Origin: Xanthobacteraceae bacterium
GTDB lineage: Bacteria > Pseudomonadota > Alphaproteobacteria > Rhizobiales > Xanthobacteraceae
Direction: 5' to 3'
Length of the DNA: 5,809 bases
NCBI GenBank assembly: GCA_030037185.1
Contig: JASHRR010001141.1
Location: forward strand, 1 to 5,809
Part shown: positions 1 through 5,809 of the stretch, piece by piece
Numbering within the stretch: position 1 is the stretch's first letter
Layout of the letters: every line of letters begins with the position of its first letter
Program-made: the position numbers and the translations under genes
Notes under the pieces: model-generated
The model's input: the letters and a program-made list of their open reading frames with translations, nothing else
Databases searched by the model: none
What the model was told of the DNA's origin: nothing

Positions 1-297
1 ACCGCATTGCTACCGCTGATGCAGGAAGTGGATGGTGACCTTGAGTAGTTGCTCGGCGACAAGGGCGACGACGGCGATGCCGTGCGCCAGGAAAATGCCG
101 ACCACGGCGGCGAAGTCCTTATTCCAACCAAACAGAACCGAAAAATACAACAAACTGTCGATAAGGCCATCTACGGCTGCGTCCTGATAAACTCACGGCG
201 CGTCGCAACCGGCACCGACAAACTCATCGAGGGCTTCGCGGCCTTTGTCATTCTTGCAACTATCCGGATTTAGATTAGGTTTGTCCACACGACCTAA
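1..297 (+). pseudogene. IS5-family transposase, decayed 3' fragment
   Basis: This is the C-terminal end of a DDE transposase of the IS5 family; the rest lies left of the window. Read in the frame of base 1, the translation has family landmarks in order: LLGDKG..GDAVRQ around the second catalytic Asp (about bases 49-84), then VLIPTKQNRK, VDKAIY, NSRRVAT..DKLIE, ATIRI and a terminal IRFVHTT before TAA at 295-297. It is dead. A TAG at 46-48 splits the frame, and a TAG at 271-273 sits where relatives usually carry Trp (TGG). Between IY (169-174) and NSRR (190-201) only 5 residues remain where relatives have about 14. The missing part is the Y-(2)-R-(3)-E-(6)-K signature with the catalytic Glu. 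The sequence after the Tyr codon looks like the usual Ala-Leu-Arg codons with one base lost, followed by a larger deletion. Family assignment is from recalled motifs, not a search. The right terminal repeat probably lies near 280-297, but the left end is not available for pairing. Confidence 0.82.
245..276 (+). promoter_or_regulatory. possible outward promoter within IS relic
   Basis: TTGTCA at 245-250 matches the sigma-70 -35 consensus at 5 of 6 positions. It is followed by weak -10 candidates TTTAGA (269-274, spacing 18) and TAGATT (271-276, spacing 20). The TAG nonsense change in the transposase lies inside both -10 candidates. Such a promoter would drive the gene at 321, which otherwise has almost no upstream sequence of its own. 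The -10 match is poor, so this is only a candidate. Confidence 0.2.
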
Positions 298-307
298 GCT
301 GGCTTGC

Positions 308-313
308 GGAGGT
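308..313 (+). promoter_or_regulatory. Shine-Dalgarno of SUMF1-fold gene
   Basis: GGAGGT lies 7 bases before the ATG at 321. It is a near-perfect ribosome binding site that fixes the start codon and argues that the gene is translated despite the IS relic just upstream. Confidence 0.8.
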
Positions 314-320
314 ATCGACC

Positions 321-1271
321 ATGGCTAACAGTTCGGCCTTAGCATTGGCGGCTGCGCTGGTCTCAACAAGTGCTGTTCTTGCGGCGTTTGCGGGCGACCG
401 AGATTTCGCAACTGTGCGACAAACCGCTGGTGGCAGTTCTGCGCCCGAGGCCAAGACTACCGGCCAAATATTTCAGGATTGCAGCGATGGCTGCCCGCAA
501 ATGGTCGTGATCCCCTCTGGTCGTTTCCTGATGGGATCGAAACTCTACCCCCGCGAACAGCCGCTACATCCAGTGAGATTCGGCACCGCTATTGCAGTTG
601 GCAGATTCGAAACGACCTTTGACGAATGGGATGCCTGCGTAAGAGGTGGCGGCTGCGTCCACAATAGCACTCCGTCTGACGAGGGATGGGGTAGAGGTCG
701 GCGACCCGTCATCAATGTTTCCTGGAATGACGCGAAGGATTACGTATCGTGGCTGTCGCGCAAGACCGGAAAGACTTACCGGTTGCTCACCGAGGCGGAA
801 TGGGAATATGCCGCGCGGGCAGGCTCGACGACAACCTATTCCTGGGGCGATAAGATCGACTGCGGCAAAGCAAGTTACGACGGCGGACGAGGCTCCGATT
901 GCGCGGCGCACACCGGCTGGTTTTCGCTTCGCGGAACGCAGTTGGTCGGTACCTATTCGGCCAACCGGTGGGGCCTTCACGACATGCTCGGAAATGTCTG
1001 GGAATGGTGCGAGGACAACTGGCACCCCGATTACCACGGGGCACCAGATGACGGCTCGGCGTGGCGCGGGGGGGATGCGTCCACGCGCATCTTGCGCGGC
1101 GGGGCATGGAATTACAGCCCTAGCGGGCTTCGCTCCGCCGACCGAAACTGGTTTCCTCCCGACGGGCGCACTTCCTTCATCGGCTTGCGTGTTGCGAGAC
1201 AACCCGATCCGAGACCGCCGGAAGCAAAAGTGTCGAGCCTAGCCGGCCGCGCCGAAGCCGCGTTCAACTGA
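321..1271 (+). CDS. Exported SUMF1/FGE-sulfatase-domain protein
   Basis: A 316-residue protein. Residues about 1-24 form a hydrophobic export signal ending in AAFA, although the N-terminus lacks the usual Lys/Arg, so the protein is probably periplasmic or membrane-anchored. Residues about 59-293 are a full SUMF1 (FGE-sulfatase) domain: MVVIPSGRFLMGS (61-73), a PVINVSWNDA block (129-138), YRLLTEAEWEYAARAG (153-168), GLHDMLGNVWEWCED (218-232), ILRGGAWN (257-264), LRSADRN (270-276) and IGLRVA (287-292). In true formylglycine-generating enzymes two cysteines lie between the RGGS(W/Y) and RSA..R motifs; here that stretch (263-271) has none. Cysteines at 54, 58, 106, 112, 181, 194 and 230 lie elsewhere and could form disulfides. 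It is therefore unlikely to mature sulfatases. Family members without the cysteines include EgtB-type, PvdO-type and many unassigned proteins. No sulfatase gene is visible nearby. The ATG is chosen for its Shine-Dalgarno at 308-313. Biological role unknown. Confidence 0.88.
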   Translation: MANSSALALAAALVSTSAVLAAFAGDRDFATVRQTAGGSSAPEAKTTGQIFQDCSDGCPQMVVIPSGRFLMGSKLYPREQPLHPVRFGTAIAVGRFETTFDEWDACVRGGGCVHNSTPSDEGWGRGRRPVINVSWNDAKDYVSWLSRKTGKTYRLLTEAEWEYAARAGSTTTYSWGDKIDCGKASYDGGRGSDCAAHTGWFSLRGTQLVGTYSANRWGLHDMLGNVWEWCEDNWHPDYHGAPDDGSAWRGGDASTRILRGGAWNYSPSGLRSADRNWFPPDGRTSFIGLRVARQPDPRPPEAKVSSLAGRAEAAFN

Positions 1272-1300
1272 TCGCAGGCTGGGCCGCCATGTCCCACAGA

Positions 1301-1336
1301 GTGAGGGCTCTGGCCGAGAAATACTCTCACGTTTTT
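1301..1336 (+). terminator. weak intrinsic terminator candidate
   Basis: GTGAGG (1301-1306) can pair with TCTCAC (1325-1330, one G-U pair), followed at once by GTTTTT (1331-1336). It lies 30 bases past the stop codon of the SUMF1-fold gene, a sensible place for a terminator. The stem is only 6 bp with an 18-base loop, so it is weak. If real, it separates that gene from the transport operon. Confidence 0.35.
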
Positions 1337-1395
1337 AGATGAGAGCGATGTTGCTCAACACAGCAAAACCGGCCCGTTGATGTCGTAGATCGGTC

Positions 1396-1479
1396 AAAGG
1401 CTGAAAGGCTCACAGCGAGCATATCGCGTCTAAAGAACCCCAATGACCGGACGAAATCAAGTATCGCGTCTAAGGCTCA
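1396..1479 (+). repeat. short direct repeats in operon leader
   Basis: TATCGCGTCTAA occurs exactly at 1422-1433 and 1462-1473, a start-to-start distance of 40 bases or nearly four helical turns. AAGGCTCA occurs at 1405-1412 and 1472-1479, the second copy overlapping the end of the second 12-mer. AAAGGCT is also repeated at 1396-1402 and 1404-1410. The copies are exact by eye. A regulator-binding role is inference; a small duplication event is the alternative. Confidence 0.5.
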
Positions 1480-1711
1480 GCCTTTGGCAGCGACCACAAG
1501 CACTTGCAGTTAAATTATACCTGTGTCACGCTCAGCTTGGAGCGGTCAGCAGGACGTGCCGATGTTGCGTGGGTGTGACTGCCGCGACGATGCCCACGGC
1601 GGGCGAAAGCTCTCAAGTCAGAGAACATTTTTCGGTTCGATGGCCTGCATTATGGGCCTTAGCAATTCCCCGGTTGCTGGCGGATTACTGCCTCGCGGCT
1701 GCCAACCTCTC

Positions 1712-1718
1712 AGGAGGA
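1712..1718 (+). promoter_or_regulatory. Shine-Dalgarno fixing the binding-protein start
   Basis: AGGAGGA lies 6 bases before the ATG at 1725 and decides this start over the far-upstream in-frame ATG at 1443. An in-frame GTG at 1722 directly precedes the ATG but would sit too close to the ribosome binding site. Confidence 0.85.
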
Positions 1719-1724
1719 CAAGTG

Positions 1725-2957
1725 ATGAAATCTCCAAACCTAGCCCTGGGCGCTGCCCTTGTCGTGCTCGGTTCGGCTGCCCAAGCGCAAACGAAAGAGC
1801 CGATCCGCATAGGCGTGATCGCCGAAGCGCAGGCGGTTGCGGGCTCGTCCATTCCACAGGCCGCACAGCTTGCCGCCGATGAGATCAACGCAGCGGGCGG
1901 CGTCGACGGACGCAAAATCGAGATCATTTCCTATGATAACCATTCGTCTTCGGCCGAATCGGTCCGCGCCTTTCAACGCGCCGTAAACCAGGACCACGCA
2001 CAGGCGGTGATCGCGAGCTACATTAGCGAGGTCGTGCTCGCGCTCGAACCTTGGGCGGCACGCCTGAAAACGGTAATGATCACACCAGGCGCCTCTTCGG
2101 ATGTGATTACTCAAAACATCGCTAAGGATTACGAGCACAACAAATATACCTTTCATGGCTATCCCACTTCGACCAGTCTCGCTCAGATGACTTGCGATGC
2201 CGCCAAGGACCTTTTGGTCAAAGACCTAAAAATGAAAACAACCGTGATCATGAGCGAGGACGCCGCTTGGACGACACCGCTCGACGCCCGCTATGAAAGT
2301 TGCTTGCCGCAAGTCGGCCTGAAAGTGCTCGATCACATTCGCTTCTCCCCAGATACCACCGATTTCACGCCGATCTTCAACAAAATCGAGGGGCTGAAGC
2401 CCGACGTCATGCTCACCGGCATATCGCATGTCGGCAGCCAACCGACGGTGCAATGGAAGAGCCAACAGGTGCCTATCCCGATGTTCGGCATCTCCTCGCA
2501 GGCAACCAACTCGACCTTTTGGAAGGAGACGAATGGTGCAACCGAAGGCGTGCTATTCCTCATGCTTTCGGCGCCTGATGTCGCAATAACGGCCAAGACC
2601 GTCCCCTTCGCCAATGCGTTCGAGAAGCGCTTTGGTAACTTCCCGTCCTATTGCGGCTATACGGCCTATGACGACGTCTACCTCCTTGTCGACGCCATAC
2701 ATCGCGCCGGCTCGAGTGACTCCGACAAACTCGTCGATGCGCTTGAGAAGACCGATTGGACGGGCACCATCGGGCGCATCCAGTTTCTCGGCAAGGACAC
2801 ACCCAGTCCGCACGCCGTTAAGGTAGGTAAAGGCACCATCTCGGGACTAATGCTCCAATGGCAGGGCGGCAAGCAGGTTAACCTGTGGCCGCGCGAAGTC
2901 GCGAACGGGAAAGAGAGGTTCCCCTCCTTCGTCAAGGTCAGTTCGGCCGACCGTTAA
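1725..2957 (+). CDS. ABC transporter substrate-binding protein (HAAT family)
   Basis: A 410-residue periplasmic solute-binding protein of the LivJ/LivK (Peripla_BP_6) type, the ligand-capturing part of the importer encoded by the next three genes. Residues 1-21 are a Sec signal peptide (MK start, hydrophobic core, likely cut at AQA|QT). The mature protein opens with the family hallmark IRIGVIAEAQA, then AAQLAADEINAAGGVDGRKIEIISYDN (about 46-72), S-A-E-S-V-R-A (76-82), and VITP near 117-121 closing the first lobe. Later family landmarks are FTPIFNKIEGLKPDVMLTG (214-232) and GYTAYDDVYLLVDAIHRAGS (311-330). Length is normal once the start at 1725 is used. The ligand is not evident; relatives bind branched-chain amino acids but also amides, urea and aromatic acids. 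Three cysteines (157, 193, 310) remain in the mature chain; there is no lipobox. An intrinsic terminator follows directly, suggesting this gene is expressed above the permeases. Confidence 0.93.
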   Translation: MKSPNLALGAALVVLGSAAQAQTKEPIRIGVIAEAQAVAGSSIPQAAQLAADEINAAGGVDGRKIEIISYDNHSSSAESVRAFQRAVNQDHAQAVIASYISEVVLALEPWAARLKTVMITPGASSDVITQNIAKDYEHNKYTFHGYPTSTSLAQMTCDAAKDLLVKDLKMKTTVIMSEDAAWTTPLDARYESCLPQVGLKVLDHIRFSPDTTDFTPIFNKIEGLKPDVMLTGISHVGSQPTVQWKSQQVPIPMFGISSQATNSTFWKETNGATEGVLFLMLSAPDVAITAKTVPFANAFEKRFGNFPSYCGYTAYDDVYLLVDAIHRAGSSDSDKLVDALEKTDWTGTIGRIQFLGKDTPSPHAVKVGKGTISGLMLQWQGGKQVNLWPREVANGKERFPSFVKVSSADR

Positions 2958-2964
2958 ACGAAGC

Positions 2965-2999
2965 AAAGGCCCCCACCACTCACGTGAGGGGTCTTTTTT
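2965..2999 (+). terminator. intrinsic terminator after binding-protein gene
   Basis: AAAGGCCCC (2965-2973) pairs with GGGGTCTTT (2988-2996) with one G-U pair; the loop is 14 bases and the T run covers 2994-2999. The loop contains most of a perfect 10-bp palindrome CTCACGTGAG (2979-2988), which could form an alternative fold. It lies 7 bases past the stop codon and inside the operon, so it probably acts as a partial terminator that lowers permease and ATPase transcription relative to the binding protein. Confidence 0.8.
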
Positions 3000-3056
3000 G
3001 GCGTTTTCCTTTCGCGATCGGAGCGCGAGCCTGCCGAGGCAGCCAGAAGTCGATTG

Positions 3057-3932
3057 ATGATCACCTGGCAGATTTTGATTGACGGTTTTGCCATCAGCTC
3101 GCTCTACGCGCTCGGTGCGACAGGCTTCACGCTGATCTTCGGCGTATCCGGTGTCCTCAATCTGTCGCACGGCGCCCTGATGGTGACGGCTGCCGTCGCC
3201 GCGTGGGCGGCGGGAAGCGATTTTGGCGCAAACGCCTTTCTCTGCGCAGCGTTCGGCATCCTCGTCGGCCTTGTTGCGTCCTTGCTCACCTATTTCGTCG
3301 TCGTGCGGTTCCTGCAGCTGTCGAAACGGATTCGCGAGGAGGAGAAGGAAATCTTCATCCTGACGGCGACTTTGCTCTGGGGCATCATGATCAGCGAGCT
3401 TGTCGCATATTTCTTCACCAACAACGCCAAGACCGTGCTTCCGATCGTCGAAGGGGTGGTAACGCTCGCGGGGGTCAGGACCCCGGCGAATGAAATCTTC
3501 ACGGCCGCGATCTGCTGGCTGGTGATCGGCGTCCTGTGGCTTCTCGTTAATTGCACGCGCGCCGGAAAAGCCGTGCTTGCCGCCTCGATGAACCCGCGCG
3601 GCGTGACGCTGCTCGGCATCGAGCTCGGCTCAATCTACATCGCGGTCTGGATGGTTTACGGTCTGTTGGTCGGCATCGCCGGTGTGCTGCTCGGTATGTT
3701 CCTCGGGGTATCCTCCTACAGTGTAGGGCCGCTAACTGCTAGCGCCTTTTCGATTGTGGTGCTCGGCGGACTCGGCAGCGTTTCGGGCTCGCTCATCGCC
3801 GCGTATGTGGTCGGATATCTCGAAACCATGACCGCGTATTTGGTGTCTCCGGCCTACCGCACAATTCCGGCGCTGCTGCTCTTGATCATCGTCATGTACG
3901 TGCGGCCGCGTGGGCTGCTCGGTCGAAGATAG
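3057..3932 (+). CDS. livH: HAAT-family ABC permease, LivH type
   Basis: A 291-residue inner-membrane permease, one half of the translocation channel. It is strongly hydrophobic, with roughly eight membrane spans. Family landmarks: the N-terminal FAISSLYALGATGFTLIFG (11-29) and SGVLNLSHGALMV (31-43, matching the G..N.AHG motif of LivH). The cytoplasmic coupling loop TRAGKAVLAASMNPRGVTLLG (167-187) contacts the ATPase. VVLGGLGSVSGSLIAAYVVG (234-253) and a final YVRPRGLLG (281-289) complete the pattern. A charged stretch KRIREEEKEIF (90-100) lies between spans. The ATG at 3057 is preferred; TTG at 3054 is in frame and adds one residue. The ribosome binding site is weak (AGAAG, 3045-3049). The gene starts 99 bases after the binding-protein stop, beyond the terminator, and is followed by the LivM-type gene after 35 bases. 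Confidence 0.92.
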   Translation: MITWQILIDGFAISSLYALGATGFTLIFGVSGVLNLSHGALMVTAAVAAWAAGSDFGANAFLCAAFGILVGLVASLLTYFVVVRFLQLSKRIREEEKEIFILTATLLWGIMISELVAYFFTNNAKTVLPIVEGVVTLAGVRTPANEIFTAAICWLVIGVLWLLVNCTRAGKAVLAASMNPRGVTLLGIELGSIYIAVWMVYGLLVGIAGVLLGMFLGVSSYSVGPLTASAFSIVVLGGLGSVSGSLIAAYVVGYLETMTAYLVSPAYRTIPALLLLIIVMYVRPRGLLGRR

Positions 3933-3953
3933 CCGCGACGCATTCAAAGAGGT

Positions 3954-3959
3954 GAGAGG
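3954..3959 (+). promoter_or_regulatory. Shine-Dalgarno fixing a GTG start
   Basis: GAGAGG ends 8 bases before the GTG at 3968 and supports this non-ATG start for the LivM-type permease. Confidence 0.65.
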
Positions 3960-3967
3960 TTCTGCCG

Positions 3968-4906
3968 GTGAACTCGTTCTGGAGATTGGTCTGGCGCGTT
4001 ATAACGTCGCTAGCCGTCTGGATCTTTCTGCTGGTGGTAGCCGTCGCGGCGACCTTGCCGCTCTATGTCTCCGGCTATATTCTCGGCCTGCTCACGGTCG
4101 CCTACTATTTGGGCGTATTCGCGATGGCCTGGGATCTCTTGTTCGGGTTCGCCGGCGAGGTCAATTTTGGTCCAACCTTCCTGATCGGCGTTGGCGCCTA
4201 TACGGCGGGTATTCTCGATAATCTTTACCAACCCCCGATCTGGATCTGCGTCGCGGCCGGCAGTGCTGCTGCCGTAATCGGTGGGGTGGTGCTGGCGTTG
4301 CCAGCCTTGCGGGTCAAGGGACCGTACTTCGGACTGACCACACTCGTCGCCGTCCTGATGCTGCAGAACTTCGTCGTCGTCGCAGCCGGCCTGACCGGCG
4401 GCGAAATCGGGCTCACCGTGCCGGATGTAATCTCTTTCGACGATCACGTGAATTACTGGATTGCACTGGGATTCACGGCGATGAGCGGCGCCATTCTCTA
4501 TGGCCTATCGCGCTCACCCGTTGGCCTTATCCTGCAAGCGAGCGGACAGGACGCGATCCAGGCTGGGGCGCTCGGTTTCAATGTGACCAAGCACAAGCTC
4601 GCGGCCTTCATCATCAGCGCCTTGTTTTCGGGCCTCGCCGGCACACTGTTGGTCTTCTATCTCGGGGCCGCCTCGGTAGGCACCTTTGTCGATGTGACTG
4701 TCGGCGTGCAGATCATTGTCGCCGCCGTGCTAGGCGGGCGACGCACCATTCTCGGTGCCGCGCTTGGCGCAGTATTCCTTATCGCAGCTGGCGAGACGTT
4801 GCGCCCTTTGGGTGATCTCGCCACGTTCATCGTTTCGGCGGCGGCGCTTGTCGTTGTCCTATTGTTCCCGAACGGCCTTCTCGGCTTGCTGACGCGTTCA
4901 TCGTAA
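3968..4906 (+). CDS. livM: HAAT-family ABC permease, LivM type
   Basis: A 312-residue inner-membrane permease that pairs with the LivH-type protein. The start is GTG. A first hydrophobic span (about 12-32) is followed by the LivM core: AWDLLFGFAGEVNFGPTFL (54-72) with IGVGAYTAG (73-81), LPALRVKGPYFGLTTL (111-126), GLTGGEIGLTVP (141-152), the ATPase-coupling loop SPVGLILQASGQDAIQAGALG (183-203), then NVTKHKLAAFIISALFSGLAG (205-225), VLGGRRTILGAALGA (254-268) and PNGLLGLL (301-308). All the usual LivM blocks are present and in order, and length is typical of compact members. The next gene begins only 4 bases after the stop, so the two are probably translationally coupled. Confidence 0.92.
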   Translation: MNSFWRLVWRVITSLAVWIFLLVVAVAATLPLYVSGYILGLLTVAYYLGVFAMAWDLLFGFAGEVNFGPTFLIGVGAYTAGILDNLYQPPIWICVAAGSAAAVIGGVVLALPALRVKGPYFGLTTLVAVLMLQNFVVVAAGLTGGEIGLTVPDVISFDDHVNYWIALGFTAMSGAILYGLSRSPVGLILQASGQDAIQAGALGFNVTKHKLAAFIISALFSGLAGTLLVFYLGAASVGTFVDVTVGVQIIVAAVLGGRRTILGAALGAVFLIAAGETLRPLGDLATFIVSAAALVVVLLFPNGLLGLLTRSS

Positions 4907-4910
4907 TCGC

Positions 4911-5809
4911 ATGGTCCCCACAGCCCAACTTGAAGTCAGAGGTCTGACAAAGCGTTTCGGCGGCCTTGTCGCCGTCAAGGACATAGGCTTCTCAGTAAGG
5001 GGCGGAACGATCCTCGGCTTGATTGGACCGAATGGCTCGGGGAAATCGACTGTGATGAAATTGATCATGGGCCTCGAACGGCCGGACGCCGGTTCGGTGC
5101 TGATCGGCGGCGCCGAAGTCGTAGGATGGCCGCCGCACCGGATCGCGCGCCTTGGCGTGGGAATGGTTTTCCAGCATTCGCGGCCGTTGCATCGGCAGAC
5201 TGTGCTGGAAAATATCATTCTCGGTTTGCTGCCGGACAAGCTGACCCGGCTCATTCCCAATGCGGAGGTAGAGGCGCGAGCCCGTGCAATAGCCAAACGC
5301 GTGGGCCTTGGCGGCGTGATCGACAGGTTGCCTGCGACGCTACCGTTCGCCGACCTGCGGAAGGTCGAACTTGCCAAGGCGATCGCACGCGACCCGCAAG
5401 TGCTTTTAATCGACGAGCCCTTTGCCGGCCTGACCTCAAGCGAGACGACACAATTCTCGGAACTGATCAGTGGGCTTCGCGACGACGGACGCGCCGTCCT
5501 GCTGGTCGATCACAACGTCAAAGGAGTCGCCGCTCTAGTCAATCGAGTGTTTGCGATGTATCTGGGGGAACGTATCGCGGAAGGCAGCAGCCGTGATGTT
5601 ATGCACGACGAGACCGTGCGACGCGTCTATCTTGGTGGCGCGATCGAAACCGCGGCGCGGCCGGAAGCGACCTTCCACGAGGAGCCGCCCTTCCTGGAAG
5701 TCGAGAGCGTGAGCGTGCGCTATGGCAAAGCGCAGGCGCTGGAGAACGTGTCGATCCATGTTCACGCGGGCGAGTTCGTTGCTGTGGTCGGCCTCAACGG
5801 CGCCGGGAA
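4911..5809 (+). CDS. livG: ABC ATPase, LivG-LivF fusion (3' end off window)
   Basis: The ATP-hydrolysing part of the importer, on the cytoplasmic face of LivH/LivM. The frame is open from ATG 4911 to the window edge (299 codons, no stop). Residues about 7-242 form a complete LivG-type domain: Walker A GPNGSGKST (39-47), Q-loop VFQHSRPLHRQTVLEN (86-101), signature region LPFADLRKVELAKA (144-157), Walker B VLLIDEP (164-170), D-loop FAGLTSSE (171-178), H-loop VDHNV (His201) and the usual LivG ending VYLGG (239-243). A linker of about 18 residues (243-260) follows. A second cassette then begins, FLEVESVSVRYGKAQALENVSI (261-282) and VAVVGLNGAG (290-299), which is the LivF N-terminus running into its Walker A. 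In this family the two ATPases are normally separate genes. The signature has Ala147 where Gly is expected. No Shine-Dalgarno is visible; the start lies 4 bases after the livM stop, so coupled translation is likely. Confidence 0.9.
   Translation, partial: MVPTAQLEVRGLTKRFGGLVAVKDIGFSVRGGTILGLIGPNGSGKSTVMKLIMGLERPDAGSVLIGGAEVVGWPPHRIARLGVGMVFQHSRPLHRQTVLENIILGLLPDKLTRLIPNAEVEARARAIAKRVGLGGVIDRLPATLPFADLRKVELAKAIARDPQVLLIDEPFAGLTSSETTQFSELISGLRDDGRAVLLVDHNVKGVAALVNRVFAMYLGERIAEGSSRDVMHDETVRRVYLGGAIETAARPEATFHEEPPFLEVESVSVRYGKAQALENVSIHVHAGEFVAVVGLNGAG

Larger units (their letters stand above)
1272..1724. other. Non-coding leader before transport operon
   Basis: About 450 bases without a convincing gene. 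The frame of the downstream binding protein stays open back to an ATG at 1443. However, that 94-codon stretch is rich in Arg, Cys and Trp, resembles no family I recognise, and ends before a clear signal peptide with its own Shine-Dalgarno at 1712-1718, so I treat it as untranslated. The region holds a weak terminator-like hairpin (1301-1336) and short direct repeats between 1396 and 1479. An AT-rich patch at 1511-1520 resembles a -10 element (TTATAC, 1515-1520) but has no -35 at a usual distance. The operon promoter is probably in here, though I cannot place it. No riboswitch or RNA gene was recognised. Confidence 0.6.

Noticed and set aside
49..273. Apparent 74-residue stand-alone gene starting at TTG 49
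   Set aside because: It is an internal piece of the transposase pseudogene; family sequence continues on both sides of its stop codons and it has no ribosome binding site.
564..1202. 212-residue reverse-strand open frame
   Set aside because: It lies wholly opposite the SUMF1-fold gene, whose conserved domain is certain; its composition is that of an antisense shadow and no known domain is visible.
321..1271. Sulfatase-maturation role for the SUMF1-fold protein
   Set aside because: The active-site cysteine pair is absent from its expected position and no sulfatase gene is in the window.
1484..1509. Possible sigma-54 promoter (TTGGCA followed by TTGC)
   Set aside because: The GG and GC elements are about 13 bases apart rather than the required short fixed spacing, so it does not fit the -24/-12 pattern.
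4010..4447. 145-residue reverse-strand open frame
   Set aside because: It is opposite the conserved LivM blocks, acidic and low in hydrophobics as expected for the complement of a membrane protein gene.
321..4906. Functional link between the SUMF1-fold protein and the ABC importer
   Set aside because: They share a strand only; about 450 non-coding bases with a terminator-like hairpin separate them, and I know of no established pairing of these families.
4898..5377. 159-residue reverse-strand open frame
   Set aside because: It is opposite the LivG-type ATPase with its intact Walker A; a GC-rich antisense frame, not a gene.

Overview
The window is GC-rich and reads like an alphaproteobacterial chromosome or plasmid segment, most likely from the Rhizobiales (Bradyrhizobium/Mesorhizobium-like). 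This rests on codon choice, a HAAT-type (branched-chain amino acid family) ABC transport operon and an IS5-family relic. The taxonomic guess is inference; no rRNA or other marker is present.

Layout. (1) Bases 1-297 hold the 3' end of a dead IS5-family transposase, with two in-frame stops and a deletion that removes the catalytic Glu region. (2) 321-1271 encodes an exported SUMF1/FGE-fold protein. It has a good Shine-Dalgarno and starts only 24 bases after the transposase relic, and it lacks the cysteines of true formylglycine-generating enzymes. (3) 1272-1724 is a non-coding leader of about 450 bases with a weak terminator-like hairpin and short direct repeats. (4) 1725-2957 encodes the periplasmic solute-binding protein of an ABC importer and is followed by a convincing intrinsic terminator (2965-2999). 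(5) 3057-3932 (LivH-type permease), 3968-4906 (LivM-type permease) and 4911 to the window end (ATPase) complete the importer on the same strand.

How the genes work together. The binding protein captures a ligand in the periplasm and delivers it to the LivH/LivM membrane heterodimer, and the ATPase powers uptake. The ligand cannot be named from sequence: this family imports leucine/isoleucine/valine but also amides, urea and aromatic or other carboxylated compounds. The terminator after the binding-protein gene probably gives excess binding protein, with permeases and ATPase made by read-through or from an unseen promoter.

The most notable feature is the last gene. It is not a stand-alone LivG: one uninterrupted frame continues from a complete LivG-type domain through a short linker into the start of a LivF-type domain, whose Walker A is cut by the window edge. 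The two ATPases, normally separate in this family, therefore appear fused. The first domain also has a degenerate ABC signature motif. I see no CRISPR array, tRNA, rRNA, phage gene or defence system; apart from these points the region is an ordinary transport locus.
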